Assembly (NCBI GenBank): GCA_900473205.1
Contig: UCLB01000007.1
Span: 186,001-250,000 of the forward strand
Origin: Hyphomicrobiales bacterium
GTDB taxonomy: Bacteria; Pseudomonadota; Alphaproteobacteria; Rhizobiales; Rhizobiaceae
DNA: 64,000 nucleotides
Direction of reading: 5' to 3'
Positions 17,682 through 25,703 of this stretch are shown piece by piece (within the stretch, counting starts at the first letter, position 1; each line of letters starts with the position of its first letter). A model generated the notes under the pieces. The model saw only the letters and a list, made by a program, of their open reading frames with translations. It was not told the origin of the DNA and did no database searches. Position numbers and translations under genes: made by a program.

Positions 17682-18731
17682 TCAAGCCTCGGAAAGGTTG
17701 GGCACGAGCGTTTTTAGCCGCGCCGGTGTTAAATCGGAAATGTTGAGGATGCCCTGCCAGGCAGAAGCGTGGTTGCGCATGATATAGTCGGCATTCTCCG
17801 GAACCCGCGCCGAGCGCCATTCTGCAATGATGATCGACATGGCCAGCCGCGCGCGGGTCAGCACGGGCAGAAGCTCCAGTTCAGCAGGCTCAAGCGTGCG
17901 CGCCGAGAGGTAGCCGTCGAGAAAAGCGCCCGTCCGCGCAGCCCAGTTGTCTGTTGCGAGATGATAGGAAAGCGCCACGGCAAGATCGTTGACGAGCGGT
18001 GCGTACACCATGTCACCGAAGTCGATGATACCGGCGACCTCAGTCTGTTTTGCCGGGTTGAGCAGAATGTTATGCGGGTTAAAGTCGTTATGGATGATCT
18101 GACGACGCGCGAGCCCCTGAATAGCAGGCAGGGCGCTCTCGAATTCACGAAGTATCGCTTCCACTCGCCCGTGACGCTCCGGCGCGACATGGTCAATGAC
18201 CCCTGTGAGATCGAGCGTGTGGGAAATGTCCCACATCAGCTTTCCGACAGGCGGGCGTCCATCGTAATCTTCCAGACCGATACCCAGTTCAGCCAGCGCC
18301 CGACCGACATTGCGGCTCTGCGCTTCGCAGCTTTGCGTACGGTACTGCAATTCACCGCGCAGAAATGTCAGCAAACGCATGATCCGTGGGCCGTCCTGCG
18401 TATCCAGCGTGTGGCTGCATTTACCGTCATTCGTCAGCACAAGTCTCGGCACGGGAACACTAGGCGCCGCTGAGGCCAGATGCAGCAGCGCGCCATCCTG
18501 AAAATCCAGCGCAACGGGGTCTTCTGCGGGATTGGCGATTTTGAGAACAAATTCCGTTGAGTCGGCGCGCGTATAGAGAAAGGTTTCATCGCGCTCGCTG
18601 GAAAGCCGCTTCACGGTGCCGGTAAATCCATAAACACGCTGGACGGCAGCCTCGGCTTCGCCAAGCGATGTCACATTCCATGTGGCCAACATGGAGTCCG
18701 GTTTCTTGGTAGCAGCCGATGGCTCCGTCAT
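17682..18731 (-). CDS. Aminoglycoside/hydroxylysine kinase-family phosphotransferase
   Basis: APH/choline-kinase fold protein, 349 residues. Nucleotide-binding SERDETFLY (45-53), Lys64, the catalytic loop IIHNDFNPHNIL (about 212-223) and the metal motif GIIDFGDMVYAPLVNDLAVAL (from about 234) match the hydroxylysine kinase (HYKK/AGPHD1) group better than antibiotic kinases. The start at 18731 follows GGAGGACGC. It is the first gene of a two-gene unit with the phospho-lyase-like aminotransferase and is divergent from a GntR regulator. Likely action: GTP/ATP-dependent phosphorylation of a hydroxyamino acid such as 5-hydroxylysine. Substrate identity is inference. Confidence 0.8.
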   Translation of the reverse strand: MTEPSAATKKPDSMLATWNVTSLGEAEAAVQRVYGFTGTVKRLSSERDETFLYTRADSTEFVLKIANPAEDPVALDFQDGALLHLASAAPSVPVPRLVLTNDGKCSHTLDTQDGPRIMRLLTFLRGELQYRTQSCEAQSRNVGRALAELGIGLEDYDGRPPVGKLMWDISHTLDLTGVIDHVAPERHGRVEAILREFESALPAIQGLARRQIIHNDFNPHNILLNPAKQTEVAGIIDFGDMVYAPLVNDLAVALSYHLATDNWAARTGAFLDGYLSARTLEPAELELLPVLTRARLAMSIIIAEWRSARVPENADYIMRNHASAWQGILNISDLTPARLKTLVPNLSEA

Positions 18732-18852
18732 GCGTCCTCCATTGCGCGCTGTTGCCCGCATCTCCCCAAGGCCTTGGCTGCCAAAAAATCATGTTTTGCA
18801 GTCGAAGCCCCATGCATTCCCAATCACTCTGTGAGAACATTAGCAAACGAAG

Positions 18853-18867
18853 CTTGCATCACGCAAG
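18853..18867. promoter_or_regulatory. Candidate GntR operator in divergent promoter region
   Basis: Inverted repeat CTTGC-ATCAC-GCAAG between the kinase and GntR genes. The octamer GCTTGCAT at 18852-18859 recurs at 19609-19616 before the SDR gene, suggesting a shared regulator. Confidence 0.4.
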
Positions 18868-18912
18868 AAAAGATGCATCAAATATCATAATATTCGAAAT
18901 CTGGACCAGCGA

Positions 18913-19593
18913 ATGCCTGAATTTTCCACACTGGAATATGAAAATCTCAACAGCGCTGTTTACGGCAAGCTGTGCGATGCGCTCATTCAGGGGCAGTTCC
19001 AGCCGGGCGACCGTCTAAAAATTCGCGATCTTGCCGAACAGTTCGGGACAAGCGTGACCCCCATCCGCGATGCAATATTACGGCTCGCCAATGATGAAGC
19101 CATCATCTTCCGCTCTCCGCGTGATATTCGCATTCCAGGCATGAGCGAGACCCGCTACAAAGAGATTCGCGCAATCCGCATCAAGCTTGAAGGACTGGCA
19201 GCCGAAACCGCAGCGCAGGTGGCAACCAGCGCAGATATTGAGGCTTTGGAGCGCATTGTGCGGGAAAACGAGCAGGCAATTGCTGACGGCGACCGACTGC
19301 GCGGCACCGAGCTCAATCAGGCTTTCCACTTCATGCTGCCGAAAATCGCCCAGCTCCCGCTGTTGAATGGTATTTTGAGACGCCTCTGGCTGCAGATGGG
19401 GCCGCATATCTCCGATGCCTATGTCCAGGGTGGGCGGGAAATGATAGACCATCATTATCCCGTGATCGAAGCGCTGAAACGTCACGATTCCCCGGCTGCC
19501 GCCATGGCCATCGTTGATGATATTCTGCTGGGCGGTAAACCTATTCTTGAACGTCTGGAACGGGGAGACGAGCGGCAATTGCGTCAGGCATAG
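18913..19593 (+). CDS. GntR-family regulator (FCD subfamily)
   Basis: Regulator of 226 residues. The winged helix runs from about residue 8 (AVYGKLCDALIQGQFQPGDRLKIRDLAEQFGTSVTPIRDAI), and an FCD-type all-helical domain follows (KEIRAIRIKLEGLAAE; LNQAFHFMLPKIAQ). It is divergent from the kinase/lyase pair and 73 bp upstream of an SDR gene on its own strand. It most likely regulates this catabolic set in response to the substrate. It is not part of the tandem pair at 11964-13337; the sequences differ clearly. Confidence 0.88.
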   Translation: MPEFSTLEYENLNSAVYGKLCDALIQGQFQPGDRLKIRDLAEQFGTSVTPIRDAILRLANDEAIIFRSPRDIRIPGMSETRYKEIRAIRIKLEGLAAETAAQVATSADIEALERIVRENEQAIADGDRLRGTELNQAFHFMLPKIAQLPLLNGILRRLWLQMGPHISDAYVQGGREMIDHHYPVIEALKRHDSPAAAMAIVDDILLGGKPILERLERGDERQLRQA

Positions 19594-19666
19594 TTTTTAC
19601 CAGAGAACGCTTGCATTTCAAAAATCCCCTATTACGATGTATCAAGCATCAACGGAGAATGTTCGC

Positions 19667-20407
19667 ATGACCGAAGAACGCCGCTACATGTTATTGACTG
19701 GTGCAAGCCGCGGCATCGGACACGCAACCGTCAAGCTCTTCCAGTCCAAAGGCTGGCGCATCCTCACCGTTTCCCGCCAGCCGTTTTCCGAAGAATGCGC
19801 ATGGCCATCGGCCCGCGAAAGCCATATTCAGGCGGACCTCGCGGATTTGACGCAGATCGACCGCCTTGCAGAAACCGTGCGCGAACGCTTGCCCAATGGC
19901 CGGCTGCATGCGCTGGTCAACAATGCTGGCATTTCACCCAAAGGCCCGGAAAAGAGCCGCCTTGGCGTCATGGGCACAGACGCGGACATCTGGACGCAGG
20001 TGCTGAATGTCAATGTCGTCTCCACAGCCCTTATTGCCCGCGCCCTGATGCCGGAGCTTGAGGCGGCCAAAGGGTCCATCGTCAACGTGACCTCCATCGC
20101 CGGAACACGCGTCCATCCTTTCGCCGGTGTCGCCTATGCGGCGTCCAAGGCAGCGCTCGGCTCACTGACGAGAGAAATGGCCCATGAATTTGGCCGCCGC
20201 GGGGTCAGAGCCAACGCGATTGCTCCCGGCGAGATCGAAACCTCGATCCTTTCGCCCGGAACGGATGCGCTGGTCGCGGCGGAAGTACCAATGCAAAGGC
20301 TGGGAGACCCGCGGGAAGTGGCTGAAACCATCTACTTCCTCTGCACGGAACCATCCTCCTATATCAACGGCGCAGAAATCCACATCAATGGAGGGCAGCA
20401 CGTCTGA
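19667..20407 (+). CDS. SDR-family oxidoreductase
   Basis: Classical short-chain dehydrogenase, 246 residues from ATG 19667 (GGAG 8 bases upstream). Motifs: TGASRGIG for NAD(P), NNAGIS, and catalytic YAASKAAL preceded by the serine in NVTSIAG. The C-terminus EIHINGGQHV is typical. It sits after a GntR gene and next to the hydroxylysine-kinase-like module, so it may oxidise a hydroxy acid or semialdehyde-derived alcohol of that pathway. This is inferred from position only. Confidence 0.85.
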   Translation: MTEERRYMLLTGASRGIGHATVKLFQSKGWRILTVSRQPFSEECAWPSARESHIQADLADLTQIDRLAETVRERLPNGRLHALVNNAGISPKGPEKSRLGVMGTDADIWTQVLNVNVVSTALIARALMPELEAAKGSIVNVTSIAGTRVHPFAGVAYAASKAALGSLTREMAHEFGRRGVRANAIAPGEIETSILSPGTDALVAAEVPMQRLGDPREVAETIYFLCTEPSSYINGAEIHINGGQHV

Positions 20408-20600
20408 TTGCGAGCCATTGCCACACCGGCAGGCATCGCAACATCTCTATCGGTTGCAGCATCCAAGGGGAAATGGACGCAACAACCGGAAAAACTGCGC
20501 AACACCGATACGCCAAAGGCGACGGTGAGAGCGGTTTACATAAAGCACCATCAAAACGGGACTGCAGGCTTCCTGCAATAACCAAGAAAAGGGGAATACA

Positions 20601-21653
20601 ATGAAAAAATTTATGAAATCCAGCGTCATGACGGCTGTCGCCGTCGTATTGTCCGCAAGCCTCGTCTCTCCGGTTTTCGCACGGGATTTGACCGTCGTTT
20701 CCTGGGGTGGCAATTATCAGGACGCTCAACGCAACATCTACTTCAAGCCTTTCGCTGAAAAGACCGGCAAACCGGTACTCGACGAAGCCTGGGATGGCGG
20801 CATCGGCGTCATTCAGTCGAAGGTCAAAGCTGGCGCTCCTAACTGGGATGCCGTGCAGGTTGAGGCCGAAGAACTGGCGCTTGGCTGTGCAGACGGCCTT
20901 TATGAAAAGATCAACTGGGACAAGATGGGTGGCAAGGACAAGTTCCTCGATTCCGCCGTCAATGATTGCGGCGTGGGCGCCATCGTATGGTCCACCGCTA
21001 TTGCCTATGATGCCGACAAGCTGAAGGCAGGCCCAACATCCTGGGCGGATTTCTGGGATGTCACGAAATTCCCCGGCAAGCGCTCCTTGCGCAAAGGCCC
21101 GAAATATACGCTCGAATTCGCATTGCTTGCCGATGGCGTTTCGAAAGACGAGCTTTACGATGTGCTGGCAACCGAAGAAGGCGTGACGCGCGCGTTCAAG
21201 AAGCTCGATGAGCTGAAGTCTAATATCGTCTGGTGGGAATCTGGCGCGCAGCCGCTGCAATTCCTGGCGTCCGGCGAAGTCGCGATGACATCGGCCTATA
21301 ACGGTCGCATCACCGGCATCAACCGCACTGAAGGCAAGAGCTTCAAGGTCGTCTTTCCGGGCAGCATCTATGCCGTGGATAGCTGGGTGGTGTTGAAGGA
21401 TGCCGCCAACAAGGATGCTGCGCAGGACTTCATCGCCTTCGCAAGCCTGCCTGAAAATCAGGCCAAGCTGCCGGAATTCGTGGCCTATGGTCTTCCCAAC
21501 AAGGCAGCTGCGTCCAAGGTACCGGAGAAATTCGCCAAGGATTTGCCAACCGATCCGGCGAACATGACGGATTCCATTTCGCTGAATGTCGATTTCTGGA
21601 TCGACAATGCGGAAACACTGACCCAGCGCTTCAACGCCTGGCTTGCCAAGTAA
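20601..21653 (+). CDS. Spermidine/putrescine-type ABC transporter substrate-binding protein
   Basis: Periplasmic binding protein of 350 residues, PotD/family 1-like. A signal peptide is visible (MKKFMKSSVMTAVAVVLSAS, cleavage probably after PVFA). The mature start DLTVVSWGGNYQDAQRNIYF is typical of the rhizobial PotD-like group. AAGGGG precedes the ATG. Its own ligand may be a polyamine, an amino acid derivative or an opine-like compound; this large group is poorly predicted by sequence. It begins a four-gene importer operon. Confidence 0.88.
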   Translation: MKKFMKSSVMTAVAVVLSASLVSPVFARDLTVVSWGGNYQDAQRNIYFKPFAEKTGKPVLDEAWDGGIGVIQSKVKAGAPNWDAVQVEAEELALGCADGLYEKINWDKMGGKDKFLDSAVNDCGVGAIVWSTAIAYDADKLKAGPTSWADFWDVTKFPGKRSLRKGPKYTLEFALLADGVSKDELYDVLATEEGVTRAFKKLDELKSNIVWWESGAQPLQFLASGEVAMTSAYNGRITGINRTEGKSFKVVFPGSIYAVDSWVVLKDAANKDAAQDFIAFASLPENQAKLPEFVAYGLPNKAAASKVPEKFAKDLPTDPANMTDSISLNVDFWIDNAETLTQRFNAWLAK

Positions 21654-21666
21654 GACAATCCTCGCG

Positions 21667-21698
21667 GAAGGGTGCCGCGCAGGTACCCTTCTCCTTTT
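21667..21698 (+). other. Hairpin with T-rich tail after binding-protein gene
   Basis: Stem GAAGGGTGCC / GGTACCCTTC (ten pairs including one G-U) with a 5-base loop, followed by TCCTTTT. It lies between the binding protein and ATPase genes and is likely a partial terminator that lowers expression of the membrane components. Confidence 0.55.
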
Positions 21699-21761
21699 GC
21701 CAGACGCGATCTCCCGGTTTTATGGGAGCGCCGCCTCCTGCCTCAAGTGATGGAGTGTTCC

Positions 21762-22829
21762 GTGGCGGAATTCATTCGATTTGACAATATTACAAAATTT
21801 TATGGCCCGCTCTGCGTGGTCGAAAACCTTGATCTCGGCATCGATAAGGGCGAATTCGTCAGCCTGCTCGGCCCCTCCGGTTCGGGCAAAACCACACTGC
21901 TGATGATGCTTGCCGGTTTCGAGCAGGCGACCTCCGGCAATATTCTGCTGGACGGGACGGCCATCAACAATGTGCCCACCTACAGGCGCGATATGGGTGT
22001 CGTGTTTCAGAGCTACGCGCTGTTCCCCCATATGTCGGTGGGGGACAACGTCGCCTTCCCGCTTCAGATGCGCGGCATGAACAAAGCGGATATTGCACAA
22101 CGCGTGGCGCGGGCACTGGACATGGTGCAACTGTCGGCCTTCGCAAACCGTCGCCCTTCGCAACTGTCCGGTGGCCAGCAGCAGCGTGTGGCATTGGCAC
22201 GCGCGCTGGTCTTCGAGCCCCGCGTCGTTCTGATGGACGAGCCGCTTGGAGCATTGGACAAGCAACTGCGCGAACAGATGCAGCTCGATATTCGCGACCT
22301 GCATCGTCGTCTCGGCCTGACCATCGTTTTCGTCACCCATGACCAGTCCGAAGCGCTGACCATGTCTGACCGGGTTGCCGTGTTCAACAAGGGCAAGATC
22401 GAACAGATTGGAACCCCGCGACAGGTTTATGACGAGCCCGCGACGAAGTTTGTGGCGGAGTTCATCGGGGAAACCAATCTCGTGAAAGGCGTCGTTGAAA
22501 CAATTCAGGCTGCGCAAGCGGTTGTGCGACTACCCTCCGGCGCTCAGGTCGTGTCCGTTGTTTCCGCCAATGTTTCCTCCGGCCAAAGCGTCTATGTCTC
22601 CATCCGCCCTGAGCGCGTCGATCTCACCGAGGTCCGTGGCGACGCGCACAACTGCCTGGAGGCGGAGGTAACGGACTCTGTCTATCAGGGCGATCATTTG
22701 CGGGTACAGTTGCAGAATGCATCTCATCAGTTGATTGCGAAGCTCGGGCGTCGGTCACGGGAGTTTCAGCCGGGCACGAAGGTCTATGCCGCCTTTTCAG
22801 CAGATGATTGTCGGGTTATAGCACCATGA
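21762..22829 (+). CDS. Spermidine/putrescine-type ABC transporter ATP-binding protein (PotA-like)
   Basis: ATPase of 355 residues from a GTG start at 21762, chosen because TGGAGT lies just upstream. The ATG at 21750 is in frame and adds four residues without a ribosome binding site. Walker A GPSGSGKTT, Q-loop VFQSYALFPHMSV, signature LSGGQQQRVALARAL, Walker B VVLMDEPLGALD and a C-terminal TOBE domain are all visible. The stop overlaps the next permease start as ATGA. Confidence 0.92.
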   Translation: MAEFIRFDNITKFYGPLCVVENLDLGIDKGEFVSLLGPSGSGKTTLLMMLAGFEQATSGNILLDGTAINNVPTYRRDMGVVFQSYALFPHMSVGDNVAFPLQMRGMNKADIAQRVARALDMVQLSAFANRRPSQLSGGQQQRVALARALVFEPRVVLMDEPLGALDKQLREQMQLDIRDLHRRLGLTIVFVTHDQSEALTMSDRVAVFNKGKIEQIGTPRQVYDEPATKFVAEFIGETNLVKGVVETIQAAQAVVRLPSGAQVVSVVSANVSSGQSVYVSIRPERVDLTEVRGDAHNCLEAEVTDSVYQGDHLRVQLQNASHQLIAKLGRRSREFQPGTKVYAAFSADDCRVIAP

Positions 22830-24004
22830 GCGCAATCACCTCTCGAACCAGCCGGTCGCTGCTGTTGCTTGCGCCGTTGTTGATTTTCGTTATCGGCTTT
22901 TTTGTCTGGCCGCTGTTCAGCATGATGTCGCAATCGGTGTCCGATACGGCAGTGCTGCGAATGTTGCCACGCAGCGCCGAAGTGCTGCCGGAATGGGACC
23001 GCGTATCGCCACCGACCGCTGCCATGCAGACGGCGTTGATGGATGATTTGAAGGCCGTCAATGACGATCAGGCATTGGGCGATATGGTGCGTCGTCTCAA
23101 CAGCGCGCGTTCCGGTTTCCGCACGCTCATGTCCAAAACCACCAGCGCGCTTGGAGATGCGGCAAACCCGCCAGCCGATCTCGTCTCCATCGACAAGCGC
23201 TGGGAAAAGCCCGACTTCTGGCTGGCCATTGCCGATGCGCTCTCGCCGCTGACAGACCGCAATCTTCTGGCCGCTGTCGATCTCGGTCGTAATGCTTCAG
23301 GCGAAATCGAACACCTGCCCGCCGATCAATCGGTCAACCGCGTCATTCTCGTGCGTACCTTCTGGATCGCAGCCCTCGTCACCTTCGCCTGTGCCTGTAT
23401 CGGCTTTCCCTATGCGATCATTGCCGCATCGCTGACGGGCTGGAAACGAGACCTAATGCTGGGGGCCGTTCTGCTGCCGCTCTGGACCTCACTTCTCGTG
23501 CGCACGGCGGCCTGGTTTATTCTGTTGCAGGAAAAAGGGCTGATCAACGATGCTTTGCAGGCAATCGGCCTGATCGATGGTCCGTTGCCGCTTATCTTCA
23601 ACCGCACAGGCGTCATCATCGCCATGACCCATGTGCTTTTGCCGTTCATGGTGCTGCCGATCTATTCCGTGCTGATCACCATACCGAAAAACCTTATGCC
23701 AGCGGCGGCCTCTCTCGGCGCCCATCCAATGCGGGCCTTTCTGCGCGTGCTTCTGCCGCTCAGCCTGCGCGGCGTCGCATCGGGTAGCCTACTCGTCTTC
23801 ATTTCAGCCATTGGATACTACATCACGCCTGCGCTGATCGGCGGGCCGGGCGATCAGATGATATCCTCGATCATCGCCTTTTATGCCATCGGCTCGGCAA
23901 ACTGGGGCATGGCGGGTGCACTGGGCGTCGTGCTGCTCATCGCGACATTGCTTCTCTACAGTGTCTATGCGCGGCTTTCTGCCGAAGAATCGGAAAGGTA
24001 TTGA
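22826..24004 (+). CDS. Spermidine/putrescine-type ABC permease (PotB-like, with large first loop)
   Basis: Inner-membrane permease of 392 residues. The first helix (about 12-32) is followed by a long soluble loop of roughly 130 residues rich in charged residues before the remaining helices. Ordinary PotB proteins are about 280 residues; this expanded form is common in alphaproteobacteria. The C-terminal half carries the EAA-like segment LMPAAASLGAHPMRAFLRVLLP. The start overlaps the ATPase stop, supporting 22826 over the longer frame. Confidence 0.88.
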   Translation: MSAITSRTSRSLLLLAPLLIFVIGFFVWPLFSMMSQSVSDTAVLRMLPRSAEVLPEWDRVSPPTAAMQTALMDDLKAVNDDQALGDMVRRLNSARSGFRTLMSKTTSALGDAANPPADLVSIDKRWEKPDFWLAIADALSPLTDRNLLAAVDLGRNASGEIEHLPADQSVNRVILVRTFWIAALVTFACACIGFPYAIIAASLTGWKRDLMLGAVLLPLWTSLLVRTAAWFILLQEKGLINDALQAIGLIDGPLPLIFNRTGVIIAMTHVLLPFMVLPIYSVLITIPKNLMPAAASLGAHPMRAFLRVLLPLSLRGVASGSLLVFISAIGYYITPALIGGPGDQMISSIIAFYAIGSANWGMAGALGVVLLIATLLLYSVYARLSAEESERY

Positions 24005-24007
24005 GCC

Positions 24008-24799
24008 ATGCCGATGAAACTCACCAAATTCACCTTCGCGGCCCTCGCCATGCTGTTCCTTGTGGCACCGCTCATCGCCATCCTGCCGCTCGCCTTCACG
24101 TCGAGCGTCATATTAACGTATCCGATACCTTCTTGGTCGCTGCGCTGGTTCGAAGAGCTGTTCACGGCGGATGCATGGCGGCGCGCGATCGTCAACAGCC
24201 TGATCATCGGCACCGGCACGACCCTGCTCGCGACGGTGCTGGGGACGACAGCATCACTCGGCCTGCGCAATCGGCTCATCTTCTTTCGTGGAACGATGCG
24301 AACGCTGTTTCTTCTGCCGATGGTCGTTCCCGCCGTGGTCCTCGGCGTCGGCATGCAGGTGCTGCTTGCGCGGTTTGGCCTGACGAACAGCTATCTGGGC
24401 GTGATCATCGCACACACCGTCGTCGCTGTCCCCTTCGTCGTGGTCAGCGTAACCGGTGCTTTGACCGGCATCGACAAGCGCGTAGAGCTTGCCGCGGGAA
24501 GCCTCGGCGCATCGCCAACAACAGTCTTTCGACGTGTGACTTTGCCGCTTGCCATGCCGGGGGTTCTATCGGGGGCCGTTCTGGCTTTCGCAACTTCGCT
24601 TGATGAGGTGGTGCTGACACTGTTCGTGGCAGGGCCCAATCAGCGAACGCTCGCACGGCAGATGTTTTCCAGCATCCGGGAAAATATCAGCCCCGCAATT
24701 GCTGCCGCCGCTTTCCTGTTTATCGCCGTCACGGTCATTGTCGGCGTGATCGTCGTCATGTCTCGCCTGATGTTGGCGAAAAGGCTGGGACGGACGTAG
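24008..24799 (+). CDS. Spermidine/putrescine-type ABC permease (PotC-like)
   Basis: Inner-membrane permease of 263 residues with about six helices. It starts 3 bases after the preceding permease. The EAA loop is ELAAGSLGASPTTVFRRVTLPLAMPG, and the following AFATSLDEVVLTLF segment is diagnostic of PotC-like proteins. It completes the importer. Its stop codon lies inside a strong hairpin at 24794-24824. Confidence 0.9.
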   Translation: MPMKLTKFTFAALAMLFLVAPLIAILPLAFTSSVILTYPIPSWSLRWFEELFTADAWRRAIVNSLIIGTGTTLLATVLGTTASLGLRNRLIFFRGTMRTLFLLPMVVPAVVLGVGMQVLLARFGLTNSYLGVIIAHTVVAVPFVVVSVTGALTGIDKRVELAAGSLGASPTTVFRRVTLPLAMPGVLSGAVLAFATSLDEVVLTLFVAGPNQRTLARQMFSSIRENISPAIAAAAFLFIAVTVIVGVIVVMSRLMLAKRLGRT

Positions 24800-24824
24800 T
24801 GGCAGCACTGTGCTGCCACTACGT
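24794..24824. terminator. Bidirectional terminator overlapping permease stop codon
   Basis: Perfect 14-bp stem ACGTAGTGGCAGCA / TGCTGCCACTACGT with a 3-base loop. It covers the TAG of the permease and ends 9 bp before the stop codon of the converging outer membrane protein gene. It probably serves both. Confidence 0.75.
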
Positions 24825-24832
24825 TCCAAACA

Positions 24833-25462
24833 TCAGAAACGATAGTTCAAACCGCCCTTGACGACATGGTCGCTAAGATCGGTGTGGGATGCAGTACCAT
24901 TTGCGAAGGTGCGAACATCGCCTGTCGAAACATAGTTGTACTCGACCTTTGCAGAGATTTGTGGCGTGAACCGATGCTCAGCACCAGCACCGAGCAGATA
25001 ACCACCCTTGGTGCTGTCCGGACCGGTGACACCGCCGCTATCGCGCAGGCTCGTTGCAGTCAAACCGGCTGTACCGTAAACAAGCGTCTGGTCGAGCTTA
25101 ACACCAGCCTTTGCCTTTACGGCAGCACGCCAGCGCTCCTTCAGGTGTCCGTTGGGAACTTTAACCTGTGCATCGCCAAGATGCGTGGCTTCGACTTCAC
25201 CGCCGACGACTGCAGATCCCAGATCATAATCGTAACCTGCCTGCGCACCCAGTGCCAAACCCTTGCCGCTGCGGAAAGGATTTGCACTGGGCATCGCCGC
25301 GCCGATATGACCGCCGACGTAAGCACCCGTCCAGGACGTCGAGGCCGGGGCTTCGTTGTAGGCAGGAGGAGCCTCATAGGAGTTCAAATCTGCAGACATT
25401 GCAGGAGCAGCTGCAAACGAGACCAGCAAAACGGTGGCGAGGGATTTCAGACCATAGGACAT
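24833..25462 (-). CDS. Outer membrane beta-barrel protein, Omp25/Omp31-like
   Basis: Eight-stranded barrel family of Rhizobiales surface proteins, 209 residues. Signal peptide MSYGLKSLATVLLVSFAAAPAMSA, then the short periplasmic linker and the hallmark SWTGAYVGGHIGAA. Repeated alternating strands end in GLNYRF with the terminal aromatic residue required for barrel assembly. The start at 25462 has GGAG upstream; the frame continues to 25489 only through a GTG. It stands alone. A CtrA-like box lies about 170 bp upstream. Confidence 0.9.
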   Translation of the reverse strand: MSYGLKSLATVLLVSFAAAPAMSADLNSYEAPPAYNEAPASTSWTGAYVGGHIGAAMPSANPFRSGKGLALGAQAGYDYDLGSAVVGGEVEATHLGDAQVKVPNGHLKERWRAAVKAKAGVKLDQTLVYGTAGLTATSLRDSGGVTGPDSTKGGYLLGAGAEHRFTPQISAKVEYNYVSTGDVRTFANGTASHTDLSDHVVKGGLNYRF

Positions 25463-25627
25463 TTTATACTCCATACATTGTCCGCCCACTTGACGATGAG
25501 AGGGCTTAAGGCATTTGCAGAGTTACCCCGGACAGGCACCTCGTTGACGCCCGTTATGGCGGGAAATCATGCGAAGATAAGGCAAAATCGAGATTTCATT
25601 CGAATTTGACTAAAAGCTTAAATGTAT

Positions 25628-25646
25628 GATTAACAATGGGTTAATC
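25628..25646. promoter_or_regulatory. CtrA-like box / inverted repeat upstream of Omp25-like gene
   Basis: GATTAAC-AATGG-GTTAATC is an inverted repeat and contains TTAA-N7-TTAA (25630-25644), the full-site consensus of the cell-cycle regulator CtrA. It lies upstream of the omp25-like gene on the minus strand. Function inferred. Confidence 0.4.
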
Positions 25647-25703
25647 AGGTCAACCCAACCGTGATTGAGGCTTGCGATGCACCCTACAAATGCCGTTCCG
25701 CGG

